Source of the DNA: REEP01 sp964517265
GTDB taxonomy: Bacteria > Pseudomonadota > Alphaproteobacteria > Rhodospirillales > Defluviicoccaceae
Reading direction: 5' to 3'
DNA length: 64,000 bases
Assembly (NCBI GenBank): GCA_964517265.1
Contig: CAZFBS010000008.1
Coordinates: forward strand, 1 to 64,000
Below are positions 1-7,349 of this stretch, piece by piece (positions within the stretch are counted from its first letter, which is position 1; each line of letters starts with the position of its first letter). The position numbers and the translations under genes were made by a program. The notes beneath the pieces are model-generated. The model did no database searches and had not been told where the DNA came from. It saw nothing but the letters and a program-made list of their open reading frames with translations.

Positions 1-56
1 CATCCCACCACCTTGCGGCTGAACAGATCGAGGACGACGGCGAGGTAGAGCCAGCT
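1..56 (-). mobile_element. IS3-family transposase (OrfB) remnant, cut by window edge
   Basis: Read on the minus strand, these bases encode WLYLAVVLDLFSRKVVG, the signature stretch of the DDE integrase core of IS3-family OrfB transposases. Upstream of the serine before this motif (higher coordinates) the usual preceding core sequence (WVxDITYI-like) is absent and the frame runs into unrelated residues, so the element looks broken near base 56. The rest lies outside the window. I infer a decayed or interrupted IS copy, not an active one. No terminal inverted repeat is visible here. Confidence 0.6.
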
Positions 57-215
57 TATGACAGCAAGGGGCGAGCCGCCCTGAAACGCCTGACGAACGG
101 AACGTGAGGCGGCGGTGTTTGTTTGGTCCTTGATCCAGGTCTGCCTTTGTGACCGTCCGAAAACGGGCTGATTTCGCAAAGAAAAGCCGGGCCACGCCGT
201 CCGAGCGGGGCGAAG

Positions 216-265
216 CCGGTTGAAGCGGCGGGCCGGAGAACGTGCGCGGCTCCGCCGGCAACCGG
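216..265 (-). terminator. candidate hairpin after the Rrf2 gene
   Basis: CCGGTTG (216-222) pairs with CAACCGG (259-265), and the inner sequence adds CCGGAG with CTCCG. The structure sits within 10 bp past the stop of the minus-strand Rrf2 gene. No clear U-tract follows, so the terminator role is an inference. Confidence 0.35.
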
Positions 266-273
266 AATGATCG

Positions 274-765
274 TCAGACGCGGGTTTCGGCGGGAACCTC
301 CTTGCCGGGCATCCCCTTGCCGTTGGGCCGGCTCGGCACCCGCAGCGGATCGCGGAGCACGTGCGCGGTGCCGGCCGCCACTTCGGCCAGGGAGATTTCG
401 CCGAGGAACACAAGCACGGTGCTGCGCAGGGAATCCCACAGCGCCTCGGTACTCGCCATCTCGCCGCCGCCGCCGCGGCTGCCGCTCGCCAGCGCGTCGG
501 TGCCGCGCGGCTCGTCGAACGCCTTGAAGATTTCCGCAACGGTGATCTGATCCGCCGGCCGGCTGAGCACGTATCCGCCTCCTGAACCCTTCTTGGCGAT
601 AACGAGATCGGCCTTGCGCAGGCGGGCCATCAGCCCCTCGGTATAGGAGACGGAACGGCGGATCGCTTGCGCCAGCCACAGCGCCTTGCCGGGTCGATCA
701 AGCGTGCAATCGCTGAGATGCGCCATGCATTCGACGGCCAGATAGGCACTGTTGGTGATCTGCAT
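274..765 (-). CDS. Rrf2-family transcriptional regulator
   Basis: A 163-residue DNA-binding regulator of the Rrf2 family. The N-terminal winged helix is clear: MQITNSAYLAVECMAHL at the start, the recognition region near SVSYTEGLMARLRKADLV, and the wing KGSGGGYVLSRPADQITV. Typical Rrf2 proteins are about 140-165 residues. The three closely spaced cysteines that hold the Fe-S cluster in IscR and NsrR are not seen; only two cysteines occur, near residues 13 and 20. The start is supported by GGAAGGA six bases before the ATG. It is transcribed away from the MarR gene across a short shared promoter region, which suggests cross- or auto-regulation. The sensed signal is unknown. Confidence 0.85.
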   Translation of the reverse strand: MQITNSAYLAVECMAHLSDCTLDRPGKALWLAQAIRRSVSYTEGLMARLRKADLVIAKKGSGGGYVLSRPADQITVAEIFKAFDEPRGTDALASGSRGGGGEMASTEALWDSLRSTVLVFLGEISLAEVAAGTAHVLRDPLRVPSRPNGKGMPGKEVPAETRV

Positions 766-885
766 CGCGGGTCCTTCCGGGCAAACCTGGACGACGGTTC
801 GTTTCGATTGCTAACTAATTGGCCATCAATCCCGTTGTCAAGGTGGTTTCGAGTGACTATCATTTTCAACGTGTCGGGAGCGAAC
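766..885. promoter_or_regulatory. divergent promoter region between Rrf2 and MarR genes
   Basis: 120 bp separate the two regulator start codons. The core GCTAACTAATT (810-820) resembles AT-rich MarR operator half-sites, and GATTG (806-810) mirrors CAATC (827-831) across 16 bases. These are natural places for either regulator to bind. No convincing -35/-10 pair was identified. Confidence 0.4.
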
Positions 886-1527
886 ATGCCGAACGAGCGG
901 ACAGTTGCCGAGATGGTCATCCAGCTCGGTCGGGCCAGTTGTCAGGACAATCTTGGCGGTCTCACCGCGGCGCAATGGACCGCGCTGCGTTTCTTCTCCC
1001 GTGCCAACCGCTTTTCCCGCACCGTGTCCGGCTTTGCCGAGTTCCACCTGACGACCAAGGGAACCGCCTCGCAGACGATCAAGAGCCTCGTCTCTCGCGG
1101 CTTGCTGACCCGCACGCGCTCGGACCGGGACGGGCGCAGCGTCACCATGGATCTAACCGCCAGCGGGCGCGCGATGCTGGCTCGGGATCCCTTCGAGGTC
1201 CTCGTCAACGCGGTGGCGCGGCTGCCGGATCCCGAACGCGATCAGCTCCAGTCCGGCCTTGCCCGCGTGCTCGAGGACATGGTGTGCATGCGCGGCAAGC
1301 GCCGGATCGGCGGCTGCGCGGCGTGCGCCTGTCTCTTGCAATCGGGGGAGGCGCCGATCTGCCGCTTGGCCGGGGAGCCCCTTGATCGGGAGGAAACCGG
1401 CCAGATCTGCATCAATTTCCGCCCGGGGCAGCTTGAGCCTCCGGAGCAACGGGAGGATCAAGCGGACAGCAGAGACGGTGGGCGCCTTCAAACGCAGCCC
1501 CTCGGCCTTCCTCCTGTTGCGCCCTGA
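886..1527 (+). CDS. MarR-family regulator with C-terminal four-cysteine motif
   Basis: 213 residues. Residues 1-130 form a MarR winged helix: LTAAQWTALRFFSRAN, then the recognition helix region TTKGTASQTIKSLVSRGLLTR and the wing RSDRDGRSVTMDLTASG. The tail carries Cys144, Cys147, Cys149, Cys159 and Cys175, a spacing (C-x2-C, then C, then C-x-x-aromatic) that suggests metal or Fe-S binding; Cys134 is nearby. I chose ATG 886 because GGAG lies 5 bases upstream; GTG codons at 853 and 871 are in-frame alternatives. The divergent Rrf2 gene and the cysteine tail point to redox, iron or nitric oxide sensing, but that is inference. The last 35 residues look unstructured. Confidence 0.8.
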   Translation: MPNERTVAEMVIQLGRASCQDNLGGLTAAQWTALRFFSRANRFSRTVSGFAEFHLTTKGTASQTIKSLVSRGLLTRTRSDRDGRSVTMDLTASGRAMLARDPFEVLVNAVARLPDPERDQLQSGLARVLEDMVCMRGKRRIGGCAACACLLQSGEAPICRLAGEPLDREETGQICINFRPGQLEPPEQREDQADSRDGGRLQTQPLGLPPVAP

Positions 1528-1646
1528 GAGGTTCGTCTTGACCGGCGGGCGCTCACGGCCTTCTCTGGTTTCCTTTTCCGCCAGCGGGTATCCAGTCGGC
1601 ATGTTCCCATCTTCAATACGCTTTTCGCCAACAGCCTCGTCGCCAG

Positions 1647-1691
1647 AATCCTTATGGTGGGTATCCTTGTGGCGGCTATCCTTATGGCGGG
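1647..1691 (+). repeat. three tandem 15-bp units at the pgeF 5' end
   Basis: Units at 1647-1661, 1662-1676 and 1677-1691 follow the pattern TATCCTTATGGCGGG with a few changes. Each unit holds an in-frame potential start codon for pgeF (ATG 1654, TTG/GTG near 1668, ATG 1684). As 15 bp is five codons, a copy-number change would not shift the frame. Confidence 0.8.
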
Positions 1692-1710
1692 GGCGCGGAG
1701 CCTCGGCCTC

Positions 1711-2484
1711 GTGATCGGCTCCCGCGCCCTTGCCGGCTCGGCCCGCGTTCGCCATGGCTTCTTCACCCGGCAGGGCGGCGTCAGCAACGAGCCCTATGCG
1801 TCGCTCAATTGCGGCCTCGGCTCCGCCGATGCGCCGGAGAACGTGCGGGAGAACCGCGCGCGGGCGATGGCGCGGCTCGGCCTGCCGGCGGATGCGTTGC
1901 GGACGGTGTTCCAGGTCCATTCGAGCCGCGTCGTCGGCGTCGACAGCACCGACACCGGGCCGCGGCAAACGCGGGCTGAGGCCGATGCGCTCGTTACCGC
2001 CATGCCCGGGATCGCCCTCGGCATCCTCACCGCCGATTGTGCGCCGGTTCTCCTCGCCGATGAAGAGGCGGGCGTGATCGGGGCCGCGCATGCCGGCTGG
2101 CGCGGGGCCCGCGGCGGGGTGGTGGAGGCCACCGTTGCCGCCATGGCCGCCCTTGGCGCCCGTCGCGCGCGCATCGTGGCGGCGGTCGGCCCCTGCATCC
2201 AGCGTTCCTCCTACGAGGTGGGGCCCGAGTTTCATCGGGTGTTCGTCGAGGATGAGCCGGAACGCGCGTGCCTGTTTGAGCCGTCCGGCCGTCCCGGCCA
2301 TCACCGGTTCGATCTGCCGGCCTATGTCGCCACCCGCCTGGAGGCGGCGGCGGTGACGGCGGTCGAGGTCCTGCCGTTCGACACCTGCGCCGATCCGGAG
2401 CGCTTCTTCAGCTACCGCCGCACCACTCTCGGCGGCGGCGGGGATTACGGCCGCCTGTTGTCGAGCATCGCCCTCACTCCGTGA
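1711..2484 (+). CDS. pgeF: peptidoglycan editing factor PgeF (YfiH/LACC1 family)
   Basis: About 257 residues of the YfiH/DUF152 family. These enzymes remove L-serine wrongly built into peptidoglycan precursors in some bacteria, and relatives act on purine nucleosides or as polyphenol oxidases. Family landmarks are RHGFFTRQGGVS near the N-terminus, QVHSSRV, the catalytic LTADCAPVLL cysteine and AAHAGWRG histidine, GPCI, and the C-terminal FSYRR. Family members usually have 13-15 residues before RHGFF, which favours GTG 1711, with GGAG ten bases upstream. In-frame ATG codons at 1654 and 1684 would add residues encoded by the tandem repeat. It follows the MarR gene by about 180 bp and may have its own promoter. 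Confidence 0.9.
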   Translation: MIGSRALAGSARVRHGFFTRQGGVSNEPYASLNCGLGSADAPENVRENRARAMARLGLPADALRTVFQVHSSRVVGVDSTDTGPRQTRAEADALVTAMPGIALGILTADCAPVLLADEEAGVIGAAHAGWRGARGGVVEATVAAMAALGARRARIVAAVGPCIQRSSYEVGPEFHRVFVEDEPERACLFEPSGRPGHHRFDLPAYVATRLEAAAVTAVEVLPFDTCADPERFFSYRRTTLGGGGDYGRLLSSIALTP

Positions 2485-2571
2485 TGTCTTCCTGATGTCA
2501 CCCTCGCGGATTGTCCCCGTGCCGCAGGTCCCACCGATGACCGCACGCGCGGCAGCCTTGCGGAGCCTTGC

Positions 2572-2640
2572 ATGCCGTATATGATTCTCCTCATGATCTT
2601 CTTTCTGCTGGCGATGATGACGATGTGCGTGATGGTCTGA
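2572..2640 (+). CDS. possible 22-residue single-pass membrane peptide
   Basis: An open frame of 22 codons encodes an almost wholly hydrophobic peptide rich in Met, Leu, Ile and Phe (begins MPYMILLMIFFLLAMM). GCGGAG lies about ten bases before the ATG. It sits in the 370-bp gap between pgeF and prs. Composition fits a small transmembrane protein, but a short hydrophobic frame can arise by chance and I recognise no family. Confidence 0.3.
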   Translation: MPYMILLMIFFLLAMMTMCVMV

Positions 2641-2715
2641 ACCCCGCTTCCGGCGTTGAGTGCGCCGGCCCTTCGCACCCCTTCTGGGGACTCGCAAGGC
2701 CTCTTGATTTTCGGC

Positions 2716-2747
2716 AATGGCTATTTGCAAGAATGGCTATTTGCAAG
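2716..2747 (+). repeat. perfect 16-bp tandem duplication upstream of prs
   Basis: AATGGCTATTTGCAAG occurs twice back to back (2716-2731 and 2732-2747), about 110 bp before prs. It may be a recent slippage product or paired operator sites. The rest of the 2485-2855 gap holds the possible small peptide and no other recognisable element. Confidence 0.85.
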
Positions 2748-2855
2748 GATGAGGCGAGGTTGCTAAGTTCGCCGCTGCGAGGCGGCGCCGGCGGTTCACG
2801 CTGAGGCGGCGTCTGTTCGCGGTGCGCCGGAGTCCGTAGGCGGGGCCATTTTTCG

Positions 2856-3788
2856 ATGAAGATTATCGCTTGCAACAGCAACCGGCCCCTTGCCGATGCA
2901 ATCTCCGCCTATCTGCGGTTGCCGCTGTCCCGGGCCAGCGTTCGCCGCTTCTCGGATATGGAGGTGTTCGTCGAGATCGACGAGAACGTCCGCGGCGAGG
3001 ATGTCTTCGTTATCCAGTCCACCTCCTATCCGGCCAACGACAACCTGATGGAACTGCTGGTGATCTTGGACGCGCTCAAGCGCGGATCCGTTCGCCGCGC
3101 GACCGCCGTCATCCCGTATTTTGGGTACGCCCGCCAGGATCGCAAGTCCGGCCCACGGACGCCGATCTCGGCCAAGCTGGTCGCCAATCTGATCACCACG
3201 GCGGGTGCCGACCGCGTCCTTACCCTCGATCTCCATGCCGCGCAGATCCAGGGTTTTTTCGACATTCCGGTCGACAACCTCTATGCCGCGCCGGTGTTCA
3301 CCAAGGACATCCAGGAGCGGTTCGACGGCAACGATTTGATGATCGTCTCGCCCGATGTCGGCGGTGTCGTGCGGGCGCGGCTGCTCGCCGCCCGGCTAAA
3401 CAGCGACCTTGCCATCATCGACAAGCGGCGCGAGCGGGCAGGGGTCTCGGAGGTGATGCACATCATCGGCGATGTCGAGGGTCGGCAATGCATTCTGATC
3501 GACGACATCGTCGACTCCGCCGGGACGCTGTGCAACGCCGCTCATGCCTTGATCGGGGCAGGCGCCCAATCGGTTTGTGCCTACACGACCCACGGGGTGT
3601 TGTCCGGCGGCGCGGTCGCCCGTGTCAGCGCATCCCCCTTGCAAAAGCTGGTGATTACCGACAGCATTGCCGCAACCGAAGCCGTGCGGGTTTCAAACAA
3701 CATCGAGCAGCTGACGATCGCGCCGCTGATGGCAGAGGCGATCCGGCGGATCAGCGAAGAAACCTCGGTCTCGAGCCTGTTCGACTAA
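2856..3788 (+). CDS. prs: ribose-phosphate pyrophosphokinase (PRPP synthetase)
   Basis: 310 residues, the standard class I length. It makes phosphoribosyl pyrophosphate from ribose 5-phosphate and ATP for nucleotide, His, Trp and NAD synthesis. Visible landmarks are FSDMEVFVEIDENVRGEDVF, the ATP-binding region YFGYARQDRKSGPRTPISAK, LDLHAAQIQGFF, and the PRPP loop LIDDIVDSAGTLCNAA near residue 215. The start matches family N-termini (MKIIACNSNRPLA). It heads the common alphaproteobacterial order prs-rplY-pth-ychF, with a strong hairpin between prs and rplY. Confidence 0.97.
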   Translation: MKIIACNSNRPLADAISAYLRLPLSRASVRRFSDMEVFVEIDENVRGEDVFVIQSTSYPANDNLMELLVILDALKRGSVRRATAVIPYFGYARQDRKSGPRTPISAKLVANLITTAGADRVLTLDLHAAQIQGFFDIPVDNLYAAPVFTKDIQERFDGNDLMIVSPDVGGVVRARLLAARLNSDLAIIDKRRERAGVSEVMHIIGDVEGRQCILIDDIVDSAGTLCNAAHALIGAGAQSVCAYTTHGVLSGGAVARVSASPLQKLVITDSIAATEAVRVSNNIEQLTIAPLMAEAIRRISEETSVSSLFD

Positions 3789-3812
3789 CCGATCAACCGG
3801 TCATCGACGACC

Positions 3813-3840
3813 CCCTTCGTTCCGTGATGGGAACGAAGGG
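3813..3840 (+). terminator. 11-bp perfect hairpin between prs and rplY
   Basis: CCCTTCGTTCC (3813-3823) pairs perfectly with GGAACGAAGGG (3830-3840) around a 6-base loop. It starts about 25 bp after the prs stop and ends 28 bp before the rplY start. No T-run follows, so it may be an attenuator, an RNA processing site or an L25-related leader structure rather than a strong terminator. Confidence 0.55.
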
Positions 3841-3868
3841 CAGTCCTGAAGGAGCGCGAAACGCAGCC

Positions 3869-4507
3869 ATGTCTGAAACTGTCACGTTTGTCGCCGAACG
3901 GCGTCAGCCGCGAGGAAAGGGAGGGGCCCGCGAGGCGCGGCGCGCCGGGCGCATTCCCGCCATCATCTATGGCCATGGGCACGAGCCGATGGCGATCTCG
4001 GTCGACCTCGTCGCCCTCGACAAGCAACTCCACAGCCACGGCTTTTTTGCCCGGGTGTTCGAGATCGATCTCGAAGGGCAAATGCTTCGTGCGCTGGTTC
4101 GCGAGTGTCAGCGGGACCCGGTGATCGGCCGGCCGTTGCACGTCGACTTTCTCAGCGTCAGCGCGGCGACAATGGTCGATGTCGATGTCGATGTCTTGTT
4201 CGAGAACGAGGACGAGTGCCCCGGCATCCGGAACGGCGGCGTTCTCAACATCGTGCTCCACCAGATCCCGTTGCGCTGCCAGGCGGACCAGATTCCCGAC
4301 AACGTCAAAATCGACCTGTCCGGCCTTGAGATTGGCGATGTGGTTCACCTGACCGATCTCGTTCTGCCGGCCGGGACCGAGGTGTCCGCCGCCGATGCCG
4401 ACGCGACCGTCGCCTCGATCGCCGCACCGACCGTATCCGTGGCCGAGGAAACCGCCGAACCCTCCGAGGTGCCGGTGGTGCCCAAGGGCGGCGCGGATGA
4501 AGAATAA
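3869..4507 (+). CDS. rplY: 50S ribosomal protein bL25 (Ctc type)
   Basis: 212 residues, the long general-stress (CTC) form of bL25 that binds 5S rRNA. The N-terminal L25 domain holds RGKGGAREARRAGRIPAIIYG and the 5S-contact region. The C-terminal TL5/beta domain (about 95-185) includes RNGGVLNIVLHQIPLRC and IDLSGLEIGDVVHLTDL, and an acidic Ala/Glu/Val-rich tail follows. The true start is ATG 3869; the same frame is open far upstream inside prs but that part has no homology. GAAGGAG lies 15 bases before the start. The gene lies between prs and pth, as in many relatives. Confidence 0.95.
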   Translation: MSETVTFVAERRQPRGKGGAREARRAGRIPAIIYGHGHEPMAISVDLVALDKQLHSHGFFARVFEIDLEGQMLRALVRECQRDPVIGRPLHVDFLSVSAATMVDVDVDVLFENEDECPGIRNGGVLNIVLHQIPLRCQADQIPDNVKIDLSGLEIGDVVHLTDLVLPAGTEVSAADADATVASIAAPTVSVAEETAEPSEVPVVPKGGADEE

Positions 4508-4545
4508 GGGTTGAGGGTGTCCGGCGGGATGTCTGCATAAGGGGG

Positions 4546-5208
4546 ATGGTGCCTTCATCGCCGTTGCTGGTCGTCGGGCTCGGCAATCCGGGTCCGAAAT
4601 ACCAGGCCAACCGTCACAACATCGGTTTCATGGCCGTCGATGCGATCGCCAGGCGCCATGGCTTCGGTCCGTTTCGCTCCCGCTTCCAGGGCGAGATTGC
4701 CGAAGGCGCACTCGGTGGGGGGCGTGTGCTGGTCCTGAAACCGATGACGTTCATGAACGAATCCGGGCGCTCGGTGGCGGCTGCCGCGCGGTTCTTCAAG
4801 ATTCCCGTCGAGAAAATCGTGGTGTTTCATGACGAGCTCGATCTCGCTGCCGGCAAGATCCGGGTCAAGGACGGCGGCGGCCATGCCGGGCACAACGGGC
4901 TGCGCAGCCTGCATGCTCATCTTGGCCCCGGCTACCGGCGGGTTCGGCTCGGCATCGGCCATCCCGGCGACAAGGATCGGGTGATTGATCACGTTCTCGA
5001 AGATTTCGCCAAGGCGGACGCGCTCTGGCTGGATCCGTTGCTGACGGCGATCGCCGACACGTTTCCGGAACTCGCCAACGGAAATGCTGCCACCTTCATG
5101 AGCAAGGTGGCGCTGGCACTGAACCCGCCCAAAGCGCGACCCGCACGCGGGGACGCCACCTCCGCTGACGAGACACCGCCATCATCGAGAGGACCGCATG
5201 GGGTTTAA
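4546..5208 (+). CDS. pth: peptidyl-tRNA hydrolase
   Basis: 220 residues. The enzyme releases peptides from peptidyl-tRNA dropped by stalled ribosomes. Motifs are VVGLGNPGPKYQANRHNIGF with catalytic His near residue 25, KPMTFMNESG, HDELDLAAGKIRVKDGGG and GHNGLRSL. The C-terminus is extended by about 25 polar residues beyond the core, common in this class. It overlaps ychF by 11 bp, so the two are probably translated together. The AAGGGGG before ATG 4546 is unusually close to the start codon. Confidence 0.96.
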   Translation: MVPSSPLLVVGLGNPGPKYQANRHNIGFMAVDAIARRHGFGPFRSRFQGEIAEGALGGGRVLVLKPMTFMNESGRSVAAAARFFKIPVEKIVVFHDELDLAAGKIRVKDGGGHAGHNGLRSLHAHLGPGYRRVRLGIGHPGDKDRVIDHVLEDFAKADALWLDPLLTAIADTFPELANGNAATFMSKVALALNPPKARPARGDATSADETPPSSRGPHGV

Positions 5209-6298
5209 CTGCGGCATCGTCGGCCTGCCCAATGTCGGCAAGTCCTCGCTGTTCAACGCCTTGACCGCAACGGCTGCGGCGGAAGCCGCCAATTTCCCGT
5301 TCACCACGATCGAGCCCAACGTCGGCCGCGTCGCCGTGCCCGACGACCGCCTGCACGCCATCAGCGCCCTCTCGAAGTCCCAGAAAACGGTCCCGACGCA
5401 GCTGGAGTTCGTCGACATTGCCGGCTTGGTGCAGGGCGCCAGCCGTGGCGAGGGGCTTGGCAACAAGTTCCTGGCCAACATTCGCGAGGTCGACGCGATC
5501 GTCCATGTCCTGCGCTGCTTCGAGGACGATGGCGTGACCCATGTCGCCGGGTCGGTCGATCCGCTGCGCGACGCGGAGATCGTCGAGACCGAACTGATGC
5601 TGGCCGATCTTGACAGCCTCGAGCGCCGCAGCGCCTCCCTCGTCAAGCGCGCGCGAGGGGGCGAGCGCGAGGCAAAGGAAACACTTGCGCTCGCCGAGCG
5701 CACCCTCGAAGCGTTGCGCGAGGGGCGTCCCGCCCGCACCGTGCGGATCGCCGAGGAGGAGCGCAAGGCCTTTGCCGGCCTGCAGTTGCTGACCGCGAAG
5801 CCGGTTCTCTACGTGTGCAATGTCGAGGAGGACAAGGCTGCCGGCGGCAACACGTGGTCCGGGCGCGTTACCGCGCGGGCGGCGGAGCAGGATGCCGAGG
5901 CAGTGGTCATCTCCGCGCAGATCGAGGCCGAAATTGCCCAGATCAACGACGATGCCGAGAAAACCCAGTTTCTCGAATCCCTCGGGCTGGCAGAAACCGG
6001 CCTTGCCCGGGTCATCCGGGCCGGCTACCGGTTGCTCGATCTGATCACGTTCTTCACCTCCGGCCCCAAGGAGACGCGGGCCTGGACGGTATCCGAGGGA
6101 ACCAAGGCCCCGAGCGCCGCCGGCGAAATCCATTCCGATTTTGAGCGCGGATTCATCCGCGCCGAGACCATTGCGTATGCCGATTTCATCGTCTGCGGCG
6201 GCGAGCAGGGCGCACGGGAGGCGGGCCGTATCCGTCAGGAAGGCCGCGACTACGTGGTCCAGGACGGCGACGTCATCCTGTTCCGCTTCAACGTTTGA
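5198..6298 (+). CDS. ychF: redox-regulated ATPase YchF (OLA1 family)
   Basis: 366 residues, the exact family length. A GTPase-fold protein that prefers ATP and binds ribosomes; it is linked to oxidative stress and translation. Seen are the P-loop GLPNVGKSSLFNAL, the switch region NFPFTTIEPNVG, the Walker B region VDIAGLVQGAS, a central coiled-coil insert (about 120-200) and a C-terminal TGS domain ending YVVQDGDVILFRFNV. Its start lies inside the 3' end of pth. It ends 10 bp from the convergent thioesterase gene. Confidence 0.97.
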   Translation: MGFNCGIVGLPNVGKSSLFNALTATAAAEAANFPFTTIEPNVGRVAVPDDRLHAISALSKSQKTVPTQLEFVDIAGLVQGASRGEGLGNKFLANIREVDAIVHVLRCFEDDGVTHVAGSVDPLRDAEIVETELMLADLDSLERRSASLVKRARGGEREAKETLALAERTLEALREGRPARTVRIAEEERKAFAGLQLLTAKPVLYVCNVEEDKAAGGNTWSGRVTARAAEQDAEAVVISAQIEAEIAQINDDAEKTQFLESLGLAETGLARVIRAGYRLLDLITFFTSGPKETRAWTVSEGTKAPSAAGEIHSDFERGFIRAETIAYADFIVCGGEQGAREAGRIRQEGRDYVVQDGDVILFRFNV

Positions 6299-6308
6299 CC
6301 GGCGATGG

Positions 6309-6734
6309 TCAGGTCACGAGAAAGTGGGCATGCGCCGCGGCAACCGGGCGCTCCGGCGCGTCTTGCCATGCTTCGACACGAACGTTGGCGATGCGGCGCC
6401 CTTGCTTGATCACGCGGCCGCGCGCAAACGTGTCGGCGGCAAGACACGGTCTCAAGTAATCGACGGAAATGTTGACGATCCGGGGGATGGCCGTGATCTC
6501 CGTTTGCTCGATCAGGTGGAGCATCGCCGCGTGTTCGAGTAACGCGCCGATGACCCCGCCGTGGACGGCGCGGATCGCGGTGTTGCCGATGTTGCTCTCA
6601 TGGAACCGCAGCACCGTCACCAGCCCGCCAGAATCCACGAGCACGTCCAGTCCGACGGTGCGGGCATATGGAATCAGATCGTTGATGGCGGCGATGTTGC
6701 CCTCTTTCTTCAGGGCGGCGATGGTTCCGAGCAA
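6309..6734 (-). CDS. PaaI-type hotdog thioesterase
   Basis: 141 residues with the PaaI/YdiI hotdog fold. The core AVHGGVIGALLEHAAMLHL carries the HGG-V-x-A-L motif around the catalytic acidic residue, followed by ISVDYLRP and ARGRVIKQGRRIANVRVEAWQ. Such proteins cleave acyl-CoA thioesters, for example in phenylacetate or fatty acid metabolism. It lies 6 bp downstream of a second thioesterase on the same strand, so the two form an operon and probably arose by duplication. The substrate cannot be told from sequence. Confidence 0.85.
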   Translation of the reverse strand: MLGTIAALKKEGNIAAINDLIPYARTVGLDVLVDSGGLVTVLRFHESNIGNTAIRAVHGGVIGALLEHAAMLHLIEQTEITAIPRIVNISVDYLRPCLAADTFARGRVIKQGRRIANVRVEAWQDAPERPVAAAHAHFLVT

Positions 6735-6740
6735 GGGTGG

Positions 6741-7235
6741 CTATCCTTTCGGCTGGATGATCGGGTGCTCCTTTGAAGACCGAGCCGACTCCGCCTGGAA
6801 GCCGGTCGCCCCCAACATGAAGGTTCCCGCACAATTGGCGATCGGGTCCCGGAACGTCTCCTGGTAGGCAATTCCGCGTACAAAGGCGATCGTCCGTGTC
6901 ACCTTGTAGCATTCCGCCGAGCCGAGGATATCGATCTTCGGCCCGGCGGGACGAAGGTAATCAATCCGCAGATCGAGGGTGGCGATCGCCGTGCCTCGCG
7001 GAACTGAGGCCATCACGACAAGGCCACACAAGGTATCGAGAAACGCCGTGATCACGCCACCGTGGACGACTCCCGTGGCGGGATTACCGACAAGGCGCTC
7101 GTCATAAGGGATCCGCATAAACCCGTGCCCATGATGCAGCTCGATCACGCGCATCCCGAGCGCGCGGGAGTGGGGAATGTTTTCGAAAACCCCGATAATT
7201 TGGGCGATGTCGGGGGGTTGTTCAGATTGTGTCAT
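6741..7235 (-). CDS. PaaI-type hotdog thioesterase
   Basis: About 164 residues from ATG 7235; in-frame ATG codons at 7247 and 7277 are alternatives. The hotdog core is GVVHGGVITAFLDTLCGLVV, with the acidic residue in FLD at the catalytic position, followed by LRIDYLRPAGPKIDILGSAECYKVTRTIAFVRG. The C-terminal tail beyond residue 145 is not part of the fold. It is the upstream member of a two-gene thioesterase operon and is divergent from the dienelactone hydrolase gene, about 115 bp apart, so the pair may belong to one catabolic function. That link is inference. Confidence 0.85.
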   Translation of the reverse strand: MTQSEQPPDIAQIIGVFENIPHSRALGMRVIELHHGHGFMRIPYDERLVGNPATGVVHGGVITAFLDTLCGLVVMASVPRGTAIATLDLRIDYLRPAGPKIDILGSAECYKVTRTIAFVRGIAYQETFRDPIANCAGTFMLGATGFQAESARSSKEHPIIQPKG

Positions 7236-7349
7236 GGGTGAACCCATGTTCCAGTCGACGCCGAGAAAATAGCTCATAACATACTTGTTTGGCGACGGGG
7301 CCTATTCTGTAAACTCGAACGACAATGGCAATCAGCAAGGAGGCCCAGA

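Noticed and set aside
1153..2730. 525-codon minus-strand open frame opposite the MarR gene and pgeF
   Set aside because: Its composition (Arg, Ala, His, Gly) is that of a GC-rich antisense shadow, while the plus strand carries clear MarR and PgeF motifs.
2870..3868. N-terminal extension of rplY through prs
   Set aside because: It is prs read in another frame; L25 similarity begins only at ATG 3869.
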